Part shown: one piece after another, positions 18,283-27,455 of the stretch | Position numbering within the stretch: position 1 is the stretch's first letter | How the letters are laid out: every line of letters starts with the position of its first letter | DNA from: Flavobacterium sp. NG2 | GTDB taxonomy: Bacteria > Bacteroidota > Bacteroidia > Flavobacteriales > Flavobacteriaceae | NCBI RefSeq assembly: GCF_034119845.1 | Contig: NZ_CP139420.1 | Span: 2,916,001-2,980,000 of the forward strand | Length of the DNA stretch: 64,000 nucleotides | Direction of reading: 5' to 3' | The notes under the pieces: model-generated | Seen by the model: the letters and a program-made list of their open reading frames with translations, nothing else | What the model was told of the DNA's origin: nothing | Databases searched by the model: none | Position numbers and translations under genes: made by a program

Positions 18283-18751
18283 AATGTGTTTTTTTATATT
18301 TTTTTAAAGAAATTAATGCATTTTCATGGATTTTTTTCTGCATAAATCCCGTCCAACCAAAAAGAAAACCCTTTAAGCCAAGTGCTTGGGTGGCCCATTT
18401 CCATATATCAAAGTCATCGGTATGTTTGATAATTAAACCGTCTTTGAAATGAAAATTAGCATATATTTTATTGATTACCTTTCTTTTACGAGGACCGTAA
18501 TTATAAGTAGCAATCCATGTGGCTGAACCTAAAAAATTATCAGCTTTTACATTAGATAATTCAATCTTTAGGTTACCTTGGCTTTTTTCAGCTAACATCG
18601 ACCACATGCATAATACATCTTTGCCATGTAACAAACCAAAAATAGGGTCTCGAAATCTAATTATTGAATCATAACAGCTAAACATAATTTCGGTATCTGC
18701 ATTAGCAAATGCAGTATAAAACTTGTGTATTGTTTTTTCGTTTGGAGTCAT
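18251..18751 (-). CDS. NTF2-like (SnoaL-fold) protein
   Basis: This 166-residue protein begins NEKTIHKFYTAFANADTEIMFSCYDSIIRFRDPIFG and contains WIATYNYGPRKRKVINKIYANFHFKDGLIIKHTDDFDIWKW, the usual cone-shaped NTF2/SnoaL pattern. Such proteins are small-molecule isomerases, hydrolases or binding proteins, and no catalytic identity can be given. It is the first gene of a two-gene unit with the DinB-like protein. Confidence 0.8.
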   Translation of the reverse strand: MTPNEKTIHKFYTAFANADTEIMFSCYDSIIRFRDPIFGLLHGKDVLCMWSMLAEKSQGNLKIELSNVKADNFLGSATWIATYNYGPRKRKVINKIYANFHFKDGLIIKHTDDFDIWKWATQALGLKGFLFGWTGFMQKKIHENALISLKKYKKTHFDTKHSNSTL

Positions 18752-19116
18752 TTATTTCTAGATAAGGGATAGTAAAAATAGTGTTTTATTTTATTGAAGT
18801 TAATTTTTAGTTGTTTTATTGTAAAAATTATATTCATTAATTAAAATAGACGGTTTCATAATTGAATCATAATTTATATTATGTAAAATAGAATTATTAA
18901 GAACACCTCTTATTCCCATATATAATAAGAAATGATTAAAATGAATTAAATAAGCCAAATATATCTTGTATGACAGTAAAAAGATTATTATTTTTCAGAT
19001 ATTCGGATTAAATGAATTGAAAAAAAATATTTTAATAAAAGAATTAGAATCAATTCACCAGATATGATTTTGACTATTAATTTTATTAATTTTGCTTAAC
19101 AGAACTTTCAAAAACT
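18752..19116. other. 365-bp divergent intergenic region
   Basis: This very AT-rich spacer separates the minus-strand NTF2-like gene from the plus-strand cNMP/CBS gene. Only a -7-like TAATTTTG at 19087-19094 was recognised. No coding potential or clear hairpin was seen. Confidence 0.6.
19087..19094 (+). promoter_or_regulatory. -7 box of the cNMP/CBS/DUF294 gene
   Basis: TAATTTTG fits TAnnTTTG and lies 22 bases before the ATG at 19117. A TTG at 19070-19072 is closer than the usual -33 spacing. Confidence 0.55.
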
Positions 19117-21033
19117 ATGAATTCAATTGCTACTCAAATTGCAGATTTTTTAAAAGAATACACGCCCTTTAATCATTTAACTGTTGCAGAATTATCAGAG
19201 ATTGCATCGAGTATTCGCGTTCTAAATTTAGAAAAAAACAAAACAATTTTCAAAATAAACGATCCACTACACGATAGCTTTTATGTAGTAGCGTCTGGAT
19301 TGATAAATCTTTATATTATTTCGGATGCAGAAGAAACAATTCTAGATAAATGTCATCAAGGAACTATCTTTGGTTTACGTCCGTTTTTTGCTAAAAACAA
19401 TTATATGATGACAGCAAAAGCGCGTGAAGAAAGTGTTGTTTATGCTATACCAATTGCTGTTTTTAGACCATTTGTAGCTAATAATTCGGATGTATTAAAT
19501 CAATTGTTAGAAAGTTTCGCAATTGACAAACGTAATACAAAGGATAAAAAAAATTACGAAAGTAACTTAATCTCCGAAAATGCTTTTTTTACAGGACAAC
19601 AGTCGGGAATGCAATTTTTTCAAAATTTAACTTTCAACACTTCTCCTCTATTAACTAATGGTAATACTGTTATTAAAGAAGTAGCACAACTGATGGCAGA
19701 AATGAGAGTGAATAATGCGATTGTATGCGAGAATAATATTCCTGTTGGTATTGTCACAGATAAAGACATGACTTCTAAAATTGCTACGGGGCGTTTTCCT
19801 ATTACTGATACTGCCGATGCCATAATGTCTTGGCCTGTGATTACCGTGACAGAAAATGTTTCTCTTGCTGAAGCTCAATTATTAATGCTTAAGAATAATG
19901 TTGCTCATTTATGTGTTACAGTTGATGGTTCTGATAAAACAGAAATTAAGGGTGTTATTTCTGAGCATGATTTAATTTTGGCTCAAGCCAATAATCCAGG
20001 TGTATTGGTAAAAGAAATCAAACGTTCTCAATCAGCTGGTGAATTAAAACAAATTCGTTTGCGTTTGGCCGATATTATTCAATCATCTATTCAAAAAAAC
20101 ATTCCTTTAACCCACGTTTCAAATATTGCAAGTGAGGTTAATTTTGCTATTCTGAGAAGAGCCGTTGAGCAGTCTATTTTAGAATTAGGCTCCCCTCCTG
20201 CTCGTTTTGCTTGGTTAAGTATTGGTAGTCAAGCGAGAAAAGAACAGTTGTTGTTTACAGATCAAGATAGTTACTTAGTTTTTGAGGATGTGGCTCCAGA
20301 AAAATTTAGAGACATCAAAGATTACTTTTTGAAGTTAGCCCAAAAAACAACATTAAAGCTTGAAAAAGTAGGCTATTCTTTGTGTCCAAATGGGCATATG
20401 GCTAGTAATATGATTTGGTGTAAATCATTGTCTGACTGGTTAAAACAGTATGACACTTGGATGAGAACTCCAGGAGATAATAAAAACGAATTGAGCAGTA
20501 TCTTTTTTGATTACGAAATTGTTTTTGGTGACCAAAGAATTGAAGATGCTATAAATACGATTGTTTTTGAAAATGCAAGTAACAATCCTTTATTCTACGA
20601 TTTTCTAGGTAATGATTGTTTGCGTAAAAATGCTCCTTTGAGTTTCTTTAAGAAATTTATTGTGGAAGAAGATGGTCCTCACAAAGATAAATTTGATATC
20701 AAAACCCGTGCATTGATGCCACTTATTGATGGAGCACGTTTGTTTACACTTAGTTATGGTATCAAAGGAATCAACAATACCTACATCCGATTCAAACAAT
20801 TGGCGATAACAGATCCAAAGCATTCTGAAATTTATCTTGATTGTGCTGACGCTTTTTTAACCTTAACTAAATTTAGAACTTTAGAAGGGATTAAAAACGA
20901 TGATTCTGGACAATATATTAATATTGAAGAATTGACTAAAATTGATCGTGAAAAGCTTAAAAATGCACTCTTGCCAATGAAAGAATTGGAAGATTTGATT
21001 AAAAATAAATTTCAATTAACTCATTTTTCTTAA
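19117..21033 (+). CDS. cNMP-binding / CBS pair / DUF294 nucleotidyltransferase-like protein
   Basis: This 638-residue cytoplasmic signalling protein has four parts: a cyclic-nucleotide-binding-like domain (about 10-135), two CBS motifs (about 170-290, with NAIVCENNIPVGIVTDKDM and VAHLCVTVDG...GVISEHDL), a DUF294 nucleotidyltransferase-like core (IGSQARKEQLLFTDQDS, near 370-390) and the DUF294 C-terminal domain. The GSxAR...TDQD motif resembles GlnD-type uridylyltransferases. In other bacteria the same architecture is found next to a DnaQ-like exonuclease, as here (two bases between the genes). Binding of adenylates by the CBS pair is plausible. The target is unknown. Confidence 0.85.
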   Translation: MNSIATQIADFLKEYTPFNHLTVAELSEIASSIRVLNLEKNKTIFKINDPLHDSFYVVASGLINLYIISDAEETILDKCHQGTIFGLRPFFAKNNYMMTAKAREESVVYAIPIAVFRPFVANNSDVLNQLLESFAIDKRNTKDKKNYESNLISENAFFTGQQSGMQFFQNLTFNTSPLLTNGNTVIKEVAQLMAEMRVNNAIVCENNIPVGIVTDKDMTSKIATGRFPITDTADAIMSWPVITVTENVSLAEAQLLMLKNNVAHLCVTVDGSDKTEIKGVISEHDLILAQANNPGVLVKEIKRSQSAGELKQIRLRLADIIQSSIQKNIPLTHVSNIASEVNFAILRRAVEQSILELGSPPARFAWLSIGSQARKEQLLFTDQDSYLVFEDVAPEKFRDIKDYFLKLAQKTTLKLEKVGYSLCPNGHMASNMIWCKSLSDWLKQYDTWMRTPGDNKNELSSIFFDYEIVFGDQRIEDAINTIVFENASNNPLFYDFLGNDCLRKNAPLSFFKKFIVEEDGPHKDKFDIKTRALMPLIDGARLFTLSYGIKGINNTYIRFKQLAITDPKHSEIYLDCADAFLTLTKFRTLEGIKNDDSGQYINIEELTKIDREKLKNALLPMKELEDLIKNKFQLTHFS

Positions 21034-21035
21034 TT

Positions 21036-21632
21036 ATGTTAGATTGGTTAAAAAGCATGAATAAAGTTTATCCAGAATTCTGGAAGACTTATTTATCGAC
21101 ATTCAATAAAAAATCCAAAAGATATGTAATTCTTTCAACTGAAACTACAGGAGAAAATTTATATAAAGATGTGATTTTGACTTTTGGTGCATTCTCAGTA
21201 ATAGATGATAGTATTCATATTGGTGATAATTTTGAAGCTGTTTTGATGCAATACAAATATTTTCATGATAACAAGCTTCCTTTTGATTTTATCGTTGAAA
21301 GTAAGTTGAAAAAAATGGGAGAACCTGACGCTATCAAAGCCTTTATTGATTATTTAGGAAATGCCATTTTAGTAGGACACAATATCAATTTTCATGTGGA
21401 AATGATTAATGCTGCGTTAGAACGCTTAGAATGTGGTCATTTGAAAAATGAAGCTCTGGACATCAATATTATGCATCAAAAATTGGTCGAGATTACAGAC
21501 CAAGATTTTAGTTTGGATGAGTTGTTTGCGATTTATAAAATTAATAACGAAGAAAAAGGTTCTGCTCCAGATACCGCTTATAAAATGGCATTATTATTTT
21601 TAAAATTAAAATCTAGATTAGGTCTTAAGTAA
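21036..21632 (+). CDS. DnaQ-like exonuclease-fold protein, probably inactive
   Basis: This 198-residue protein has the DEDD exonuclease fold of DNA polymerase III epsilon, but key residues are replaced. Motif I reads LSTETTG (Ser34 where Asp is expected; Glu36 kept). Motif II reads GHNINFH (His120 for Asp). Motif III reads GSAPDTAYKMALLF, lacking the usual His. It is therefore probably a pseudoenzyme with a structural or binding role beside the DUF294 protein, with which it forms a two-gene unit. Its end overlaps the convergent YeiH gene by eight bases. Confidence 0.8.
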   Translation: MLDWLKSMNKVYPEFWKTYLSTFNKKSKRYVILSTETTGENLYKDVILTFGAFSVIDDSIHIGDNFEAVLMQYKYFHDNKLPFDFIVESKLKKMGEPDAIKAFIDYLGNAILVGHNINFHVEMINAALERLECGHLKNEALDINIMHQKLVEITDQDFSLDELFAIYKINNEEKGSAPDTAYKMALLFLKLKSRLGLK

Positions 21633-22587
21633 AGCACATAATTGAAACTAAGGCTAATGCAGCAATAAAAAACCATAGCAACACACCTTGGAGTAAAGGT
21701 TTAAAACCTACTGAGCGTAAGACATTAAAATTCAAACCTGACCCTATTAAAAATAAGGTTATTGTCAAACCAACTTTAGCAACAACAACTATTTTTGGAG
21801 CAAACAAAGCAATTTCAGGCAGATAGGTATTTAAAAGCATGGCTAAAATAAAGAATCCAATGAAATATGGGATTTTAATTTTGCTAGACTTGTTTTTAAA
21901 AAGTATCGTGGTCAACAAAGCTACTGGTATAATCCATAATGCCCTAGCCAATTTAACCGTAGTAGCTACTTCTAATGCCTCATGACCAAATTTATTTGCA
22001 GCGCCTACCACAGAACTCGTGTCGTGAATGGCAATAGCGCACCATAAACCAAATTCTTGCTGTGTTAGGCTAAGCCAATGACCAACAGAGGGAAAAAGAA
22101 AAAGAGCGATAGAATTTAAAATAAAAATCACTCCCAAAGCTACAGAGGTTTGTTTTTCATCTGACTTAATGATGGGTGCAATGGCCGCAATGGCGCTGCC
22201 TCCACAAATTGCTGTTCCACACGAAATCAAATGTGACGTTTTCTTTTCGATAGACAACCATCTACCAATGAGGTATCCAAAACCAATGGTAGCAACGATA
22301 GAGCTAATAGTAAACAGAAAACTAGTTGAACCAATGGCTAAAGCGTTCAACGCATTCATCCCAAAACCTAAACCGACTACTGAAAATTGCAATAAATACC
22401 GAATTGCGATATGATTAAAAGGCAAAAAAGGGTGTCCAGAAAGATTGGCTACTACTAAACCTAACAATAAAGCTACTGGAGGGGAAACTTTAGCAAATAC
22501 ACACGTAAGCAGTAACAGTATAAAAAATATTTTTTGAACTGTCTTATTAGATTCTAAAAATGAAAATAGAGTTAGTATTTTTTTCAA
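21625..22587 (-). CDS. YeiH-family putative sulfate exporter
   Basis: This 320-residue integral membrane protein has about ten hydrophobic segments and the family signatures VVLGLVVANL-like near 40, CGTAICGGSAIAAIAPII near 140 and IHDTSSVVGAANKFG near 195. The family is annotated as putative sulfate exporters on weak experimental grounds. It lies 17 bases downstream of the VWA-like gene, so the two are probably in one transcript. Family is secure, substrate is not. Confidence 0.85.
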   Translation of the reverse strand: MKKILTLFSFLESNKTVQKIFFILLLLTCVFAKVSPPVALLLGLVVANLSGHPFLPFNHIAIRYLLQFSVVGLGFGMNALNALAIGSTSFLFTISSIVATIGFGYLIGRWLSIEKKTSHLISCGTAICGGSAIAAIAPIIKSDEKQTSVALGVIFILNSIALFLFPSVGHWLSLTQQEFGLWCAIAIHDTSSVVGAANKFGHEALEVATTVKLARALWIIPVALLTTILFKNKSSKIKIPYFIGFFILAMLLNTYLPEIALFAPKIVVVAKVGLTITLFLIGSGLNFNVLRSVGFKPLLQGVLLWFFIAALALVSIMCFT

Positions 22588-22604
22588 CCTATAATTTTAA
22601 ATGA

Positions 22605-24632
22605 TTACAACAAACCATTGTATTTTCGAACAAACCATTCAACCGAAAGAAATCCAGCAATCATTATCAATAACCAATACCATTCAATTAAAGGCGAACG
22701 GTTAATTTTGTTTTTTTGAATGGTTTTATAATTTTCATCATTAACCAAAGTATGAATCAATTCACTAATTTGATTAGGATAATAAACCTTCCCTCCTGTT
22801 TGAGTTGCTAATTGATTTAATTTTTCATTATCTGGATTTACAAATTGTTTTTCGATCTCAAAATCTAAAACCTCAAATTTGCCTGAATAATTACTATTTG
22901 AGTTTAATTCCTTAACAGTAAAAGTATAATTACCCGCTCCAAGTCCGTCTAGGTTTACTTTATAGGCATTGTTCGTTTTTAATAAATCGTAGTTTTTAGT
23001 TTGCTTGGTTTTGTTATTGCTAACTGAAATAGTTAGATGCGCTTTTTCGTCAAACTCATAATTTTTATTAAAATATTGAGCTGAAATTTCAATTCCTTCA
23101 CCTGAATTATAAAAGTTTTCATGTTGGACAACTAATGATTTCTTAGTGTTGTTAGAGGCTAGAAACTGAATGGTTTTATCTATAAAAACATCATATCTAT
23201 CAGCCGACTGATTGTCAATGGTATTTGTCAAACGCCATTTCCAGCTATTTTCTCCAAACAAAAACGCCATTCGTTTTCCTTGATTTTCGGTAAAAGATAA
23301 CAAAGGCGCATTGGTATCAATATTTCTAATTTTTGACGAAAGTAAAACAGCAATATTTCCTTTGGTTGTAATTTTTCCAAAAGGATTTTCTAGTGGTGGT
23401 AAATTTTCGAAGCCAATATTTTCAATTGCAAAGTTGTTAAACTGCGGATTAAATCCAGCCAAATAATCCTCTTGCTGATTGCTCATTTTGAAATCAAAAA
23501 AGTCTTGTTGTTGGTTCAAAAAATTAAAATCTGTATGCATTCCAGTAATAATAAAACTGTTGATACCTGACAATTTACTTTTTTCGAAAACACTTTTAAA
23601 TTCGGATGTTGGTTGGTAAAACATTACAACAGATATATCTTCTAATGTTTTGATATCATTAGGTTTAACGATTGTTACTTTACGTTGTTGATTAGATTCA
23701 ATCGCTCTTTTTAACGCACCAATATCAGGATGCGAAATTGCAGAAACAATTGCAATACTTGTTTTTTGATCGATAATTTCAACAGCAAAATTCTTTGTGT
23801 TATTGTATATGTTTTTTTCTTTTTCTACAGAAGTGATCGTTGCTTTATAAACTTGTGTCCCTACTCTATCAGCAGGCAAAAGTACATTGATCACAGCTGT
23901 CTTTTTTGTAGAAGAAAAGGAAACGGTTTGCTTAACGAGTATCGAATTTCCATTTCGAATAGAAAATTCTGCTTGCACGTTTTTAGTTCCTGAATAACCA
24001 AGAAAAACTTCAACGGGGAACTTATTCTTAAAAAAAGCATACTTGTTTACATTTAGCTGATTAATCTTTAAATCCAAGACTTTGGTTGTGTCACCAATAA
24101 CAACGGGAAAAATTGAATTTTCACTACCGAAACTATATACATAATCATTTCCTGAAGTTTGATTACCATCAGTGATAAGTACTGTTGGGTAGTTCTGGTT
24201 GCGATTGGTGTTCTTTAGATTTTTTGCGACAGCATCCAAATTGGTTTGAGTTCCTTTAAAATCAAAACTTTCAGAAAACAAACAATCTGCATCAAATTGA
24301 AGAGATTGAATGGTATACTTTTCTTGTAAATCTTTATTGCTAACCAAAGAGCGATAGGTATCTAAACTTGCTTTGGAGCCGTTTAAATGAGTTATAGAGC
24401 TAGAATTATCTACAACAACCGCCAATGTTGGTTTTACAATTTCTAAAGTATTCTTGGTAATCATCGGATTGATTAACAATAATAGAATACTAAAAAAAGA
24501 TAAAAAACGCAAAAAAGCCAAAAACAAATTCAATTTTGAATTGTTCTTGGCTTTATATAGGTATTGAAAATAAGACAAACCACCCGCTACTAACAAAGAA
24601 ACTAGTATTAATAGAATGGTGCTTGTTGTCAT
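22605..24632 (-). CDS. VWA-like membrane-anchored protein
   Basis: This 675-residue protein has two N-terminal membrane segments (about 5-25 and 37-57), a von Willebrand A-like region beginning TLAVVVDNSSSI (degenerate MIDAS), repeated Ig-like beta-rich stretches, and a final membrane segment (SPLIEWYWLLIMIAGFLSVEW) near the C-terminus. Such Bacteroidota proteins are often annotated only as hypothetical membrane proteins and resemble BatA/BatB relatives and glutamine amidotransferase-like proteins. Function unknown. Confidence 0.7.
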   Translation of the reverse strand: MTTSTILLILVSLLVAGGLSYFQYLYKAKNNSKLNLFLAFLRFLSFFSILLLLINPMITKNTLEIVKPTLAVVVDNSSSITHLNGSKASLDTYRSLVSNKDLQEKYTIQSLQFDADCLFSESFDFKGTQTNLDAVAKNLKNTNRNQNYPTVLITDGNQTSGNDYVYSFGSENSIFPVVIGDTTKVLDLKINQLNVNKYAFFKNKFPVEVFLGYSGTKNVQAEFSIRNGNSILVKQTVSFSSTKKTAVINVLLPADRVGTQVYKATITSVEKEKNIYNNTKNFAVEIIDQKTSIAIVSAISHPDIGALKRAIESNQQRKVTIVKPNDIKTLEDISVVMFYQPTSEFKSVFEKSKLSGINSFIITGMHTDFNFLNQQQDFFDFKMSNQQEDYLAGFNPQFNNFAIENIGFENLPPLENPFGKITTKGNIAVLLSSKIRNIDTNAPLLSFTENQGKRMAFLFGENSWKWRLTNTIDNQSADRYDVFIDKTIQFLASNNTKKSLVVQHENFYNSGEGIEISAQYFNKNYEFDEKAHLTISVSNNKTKQTKNYDLLKTNNAYKVNLDGLGAGNYTFTVKELNSNSNYSGKFEVLDFEIEKQFVNPDNEKLNQLATQTGGKVYYPNQISELIHTLVNDENYKTIQKNKINRSPLIEWYWLLIMIAGFLSVEWFVRKYNGLL

Positions 24633-24638
24633 ATTTAA

Positions 24639-24722
24639 TTAGTGTTCAATATTCAGTTTTTTAGTGATCAGTAATTCTAGTTAGTGTTCAGTATTAAGAT
24701 TTTTAGTGATCAGTAGTTTAAT
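24639..24722. repeat. Tandem 42-bp repeat, two units
   Basis: Two adjacent units (24639-24680 and 24681-24722) share TTAGTGTTCA, TATT and TTTTTAGTGATCAGTA. An inverted AATACTGAAAAC follows near 24761. Related GTTCAG/CAGTATTCAG words occur at 52.3 kb. The repeat fills the gap downstream of fabG. Confidence 0.7.
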
Positions 24723-24774
24723 TTTAAATCTACATCACAAAACTGCATACTTAAACCTGAATACTGAAAACTTC

Positions 24775-25521
24775 TTAAGTAAGCATTCCTCCACAAACAT
24801 TTAATGTTTGTCCAGTTACATATGCACTCATATCTGATGCTAAGAAAAGACAAGCGTTAGCAACATCTTCAGTAGTTCCACCGCGTTTCAACGGAATACC
24901 GTCTCTCCATCCTTGAACGACATCTTCGCTTAGTTTAGCAGTCATTTCAGTTTCAATAAATCCAGGTGCAATAGCGTTGCAACGAATGTTACGAGAACCT
25001 AACTCTAAAGCTACAGATTTAGTAAAACCAATAACACCCGCTTTTGAAGCTGCATAATTTGTTTGACCAGCGTTACCTTGAACTCCCACAACACTACTCA
25101 TGTTGATGATAGAGCCAGCACGTTTTTTCAAAAATGTTTTTTGAACCGCTTTAGTCATATTAAATACTGACTTCAAATTTACCGCAATAACATCATCAAA
25201 ATCAGCTTCTGAAATACGCATTAATAAATTGTCTTTTGTGATTCCGGCGTTGTTGATTAAGATATCAATTGTTCCAAAATCAGCTAAAACAGTATCTATC
25301 AAAGTTTGTGCTTCGTTAAAATCAGCTGCATTTGATTTGTATCCTTTAGCTTTGATACCTAAAGCATTCAATTCGTTTTCTAATGCTAAAGCAGATTCAA
25401 CTGATGAACTGTATGTAAAAGCGACATTAGCTCCGTGTTTTGCAAAAACTTCAGCAACACCTCTTCCAATTCCGCGACTTGCGCCTGTTATTATGGCTAC
25501 TTTTCCTTCTAGTAATTTCAT
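24775..25521 (-). CDS. fabG: 3-Oxoacyl-[acyl-carrier-protein] reductase
   Basis: This NADPH-dependent short-chain dehydrogenase reduces 3-oxoacyl-ACP in fatty-acid elongation. The 248-residue length is typical. It has the Rossmann motif TGASRGIGRG near 12, NNAG near 90, the catalytic Ser in NMSSVVG and the YAASK Tyr/Lys pair, and the C-terminal YVTGQTLNVCGGM. It is a single minus-strand gene. FabG paralogues are common, but this sequence has all the hallmarks of the main enzyme. Confidence 0.92.
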   Translation of the reverse strand: MKLLEGKVAIITGASRGIGRGVAEVFAKHGANVAFTYSSSVESALALENELNALGIKAKGYKSNAADFNEAQTLIDTVLADFGTIDILINNAGITKDNLLMRISEADFDDVIAVNLKSVFNMTKAVQKTFLKKRAGSIINMSSVVGVQGNAGQTNYAASKAGVIGFTKSVALELGSRNIRCNAIAPGFIETEMTAKLSEDVVQGWRDGIPLKRGGTTEDVANACLFLASDMSAYVTGQTLNVCGGMLT

Positions 25522-25590
25522 ATTTTGGTATAAGATTTTTTTCGAGTTACAAATATAGATTATTTAGCCATTTTATGAAATTTGTTAAAC

Positions 25591-25621
25591 AAAAAAAGCC
25601 TTACAGAAGTAAAGCTTTTTT
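25591..25621. terminator. Bidirectional hairpin between fabG and the next gene
   Basis: AAAGCCTTAC pairs with GTAAAGCTTT across an AGAA loop, with A-runs and T-runs on both sides. It lies just after the stop of the minus-strand gene at 25641 and so serves as its terminator. Confidence 0.75.
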
Positions 25622-25640
25622 GAATATTTGTTGGTCTTTC

Positions 25641-26066
25641 TTAGAAAGCCACGTTCCATCTTGGTAATTTACCATTTGCATCAACATAATTTTGCAAAAC
25701 CTGCCCTTCAACAGCTGTTGGAATTCCTTTGATTTGGTCATTGAAAGTTTCGAACCAAAGTACTTCTAATCTTTCGATGTTTTCTAATTTCATTTGTGCT
25801 GGCCAAGAATATTTTCTTCCTGTTTTTGCAAATTGGTGTCCGTTTACGATTTTATCGTACAAACCTCCATTTTTACTTTTCAAAGAACCATCATTTTGTA
25901 CTGTTCCAGTAGAACCTACCATGATTAATTCTTTTTCTTCACCATTGATAGCGTTTACAACAAAAACACCGCTTCCTTCAGAAGCATTACACACTTCTTC
26001 TAAACTATCTTCAATAGTAAAAGTAAAACTATTGTTATTTTTAAACTTTTCTAATTCTTTGTACAT
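25641..26066 (-). CDS. Hypothetical protein, possible GIY-YIG-like fold
   Basis: This 141-residue soluble protein is not firmly recognised. The order GVFVVNA, then IMVGSTGTV, then GGLYDKIVNGHQF, then an ERLEVLWFETF strand and a final EGQVLQNYV helix resembles the two-strand plus helix layout of GIY-YIG nucleases (GVYVI..., YVGST..., R..H). The normal GIY and YIG triplets are changed to GVF and MVG. It could be a divergent or inactive relative. It has its own promoter and terminator. Confidence 0.6.
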   Translation of the reverse strand: MYKELEKFKNNNSFTFTIEDSLEEVCNASEGSGVFVVNAINGEEKELIMVGSTGTVQNDGSLKSKNGGLYDKIVNGHQFAKTGRKYSWPAQMKLENIERLEVLWFETFNDQIKGIPTAVEGQVLQNYVDANGKLPRWNVAF

Positions 26067-26081
26067 TATTTATATTTTTTG

Positions 26082-26089
26082 CAAAGGTA
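26082..26089 (-). promoter_or_regulatory. -7 box TACCTTTG of the gene at 25641-26066
   Basis: On the minus strand this is an exact TAnnTTTG match, 15 bases before the ATG, followed by the common C of the start region. Confidence 0.65.
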
Positions 26090-26295
26090 CTAAGATTTTG
26101 AGAAACTTAGCCTTTAAGTTTTTGTTAGAATTTGAAATACCGATTAAAAACGATAAACAATTTCTTTTTTAGGGATAAAAAAGAGTAAAATCATGAAGTT
26201 TTATGTTATTCCTTAAGATTTGACCACTTTTCAAAAGTTGTCAAATCTGTTTTGTTCTAAAATAAACATTAATAAGAATCCTAATGTTTCATTCT

Positions 26296-26404
26296 GAGCC
26301 CTGATGGGAGCGGCATCCTTGTGGCGGTGGCGTTTATGCCGCCACAAGATATAGCGGACAGCAGGAACCCAACTTTCCTAAAAACACCGAATGTTCTGCT
26401 CCTA
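26296..26404 (+). repeat. Interspersed palindromic element, copy B
   Basis: It has the same layout as copy A at 12716: GAGCCCTGA, AGCGGCATCC, stem CTTGTGGCGG with GCCGCCACAAG, AGCGGACAGCAGGAA, and a TTCTGCTCC tail. It sits in the 420-bp gap between the 25641 gene and sucD. The rest of that gap (26090-26295) shows nothing recognisable. Confidence 0.85.
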
Positions 26405-26422
26405 AAGCCTTAAATTTAATAC

Positions 26423-26464
26423 AAAAAAAAGCTCCGTCTGTTAGTTCAACAAGACGGAGCTTTT
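26423..26464 (-). terminator. Terminator of sucD
   Basis: On the minus strand a stem with AAAGCTCCGTCTTGTTGAAC pairs with the complementary CTAACAGACGGAGCTTT side and is followed by eight T residues, 22 bases after the sucD stop. Confidence 0.88.
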
Positions 26465-26486
26465 AGTATTTAAATAAAATTAAGGA

Positions 26487-27359
26487 TTAACCCATAATTT
26501 CTTTTACTTTTTTACCAATTTCAGCTGGTGAATCAACAACGTGGATTCCGTTGTCTCTCATGATTTGTTTTTTAGCAGCAGCAGTGTCATCAGAACCTCC
26601 AACGATAGCTCCAGCGTGCCCCATTGTTCTACCAGCAGGAGCAGTTTCTCCAGCGATAAAACCAATAACTGGTTTACGGTTACCATCAGCTTTGATCCAT
26701 TTAGCAGCATCAGCTTCTAATTGACCACCAATTTCACCAATCATAATGATACATTCAGTTTCTGGATCGTTCATTAATAATTCAACTGCTTCTTTAGTAG
26801 TTGTTCCAATGATTGGATCTCCACCAATTCCGATAGCTGTAGTAATTCCTAAACCTTGTTTTACAACTTGGTCAGCAGCTTCGTAAGTTAAAGTTCCTGA
26901 TTTAGAAACGATTCCTACAGTTCCTTTTTTGAAAACGAAACCTGGCATGATACCTACTTTAGCTTCTCCTGGAGTGATTACACCTGGACAGTTAGGACCA
27001 ATTAATCTAGCGTTTCTTTGTTTCACATAATTGTTCGCTTTGATCATATCAGCTACAGGAATTCCCTCAGTGATAGCGATAATTACTTTAATACCTGCAT
27101 CAGCAGCTTCCATAATAGCATCAGCAGCAAAAGCTGGTGGTACAAAAATAATAGAAGTATCAGCACCTGCTTGTTCAACAGCGTCTTTTACAGTGTTAAA
27201 TACAGGACGCTCTAAATGTGTAGAACCACCTTTACCTGGAGTTACTCCACCAACAACGTTAGAACCGTATTCAATCATTTGAGAAGCGTGGAATGTACCT
27301 TCACTTCCTGTAAATCCTTGAACAATTATTTTGGAATCTTTATTAACTAAAACACTCAT
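26487..27359 (-). CDS. sucD: Succinyl-CoA synthetase, alpha subunit
   Basis: The subunit forms the CoA-binding and phosphohistidine part of succinyl-CoA synthetase in the TCA cycle. The 290-residue protein has the CoA-binding TGSEGTFH near 17, IGPNCPGVI near 123, [16 protein letters not shown] and the phospho-His motif GHAGAIVGG near 247. The beta subunit (sucC) is not adjacent, as is usual in many Bacteroidota. It has its own promoter and terminator. Confidence 0.96.
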   Translation of the reverse strand: MSVLVNKDSKIIVQGFTGSEGTFHASQMIEYGSNVVGGVTPGKGGSTHLERPVFNTVKDAVEQAGADTSIIFVPPAFAADAIMEAADAGIKVIIAITEGIPVADMIKANNYVKQRNARLIGPNCPGVITPGEAKVGIMPGFVFKKGTVGIVSKSGTLTYEAADQVVKQGLGITTAIGIGGDPIIGTTTKEAVELLMNDPETECIIMIGEIGGQLEADAAKWIKADGNRKPVIGFIAGETAPAGRTMGHAGAIVGGSDDTAAAKKQIMRDNGIHVVDSPAEIGKKVKEIMG

Positions 27360-27395
27360 GATATATATTTTATGTAGTTTTTAAATTTTGTGTTG

Positions 27396-27403
27396 CAAAA
27401 ATA
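27396..27403 (-). promoter_or_regulatory. -7 box of sucD
   Basis: TATTTTTG on the minus strand, 36 bases before the sucD ATG, matches TAnnTTTG. No -33 element is clear. Confidence 0.55.
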
Positions 27404-27455
27404 TAAAATAGAAAGCACTAATTTGTGTTCTAAATCCGATTTTTTAACACAAAAT

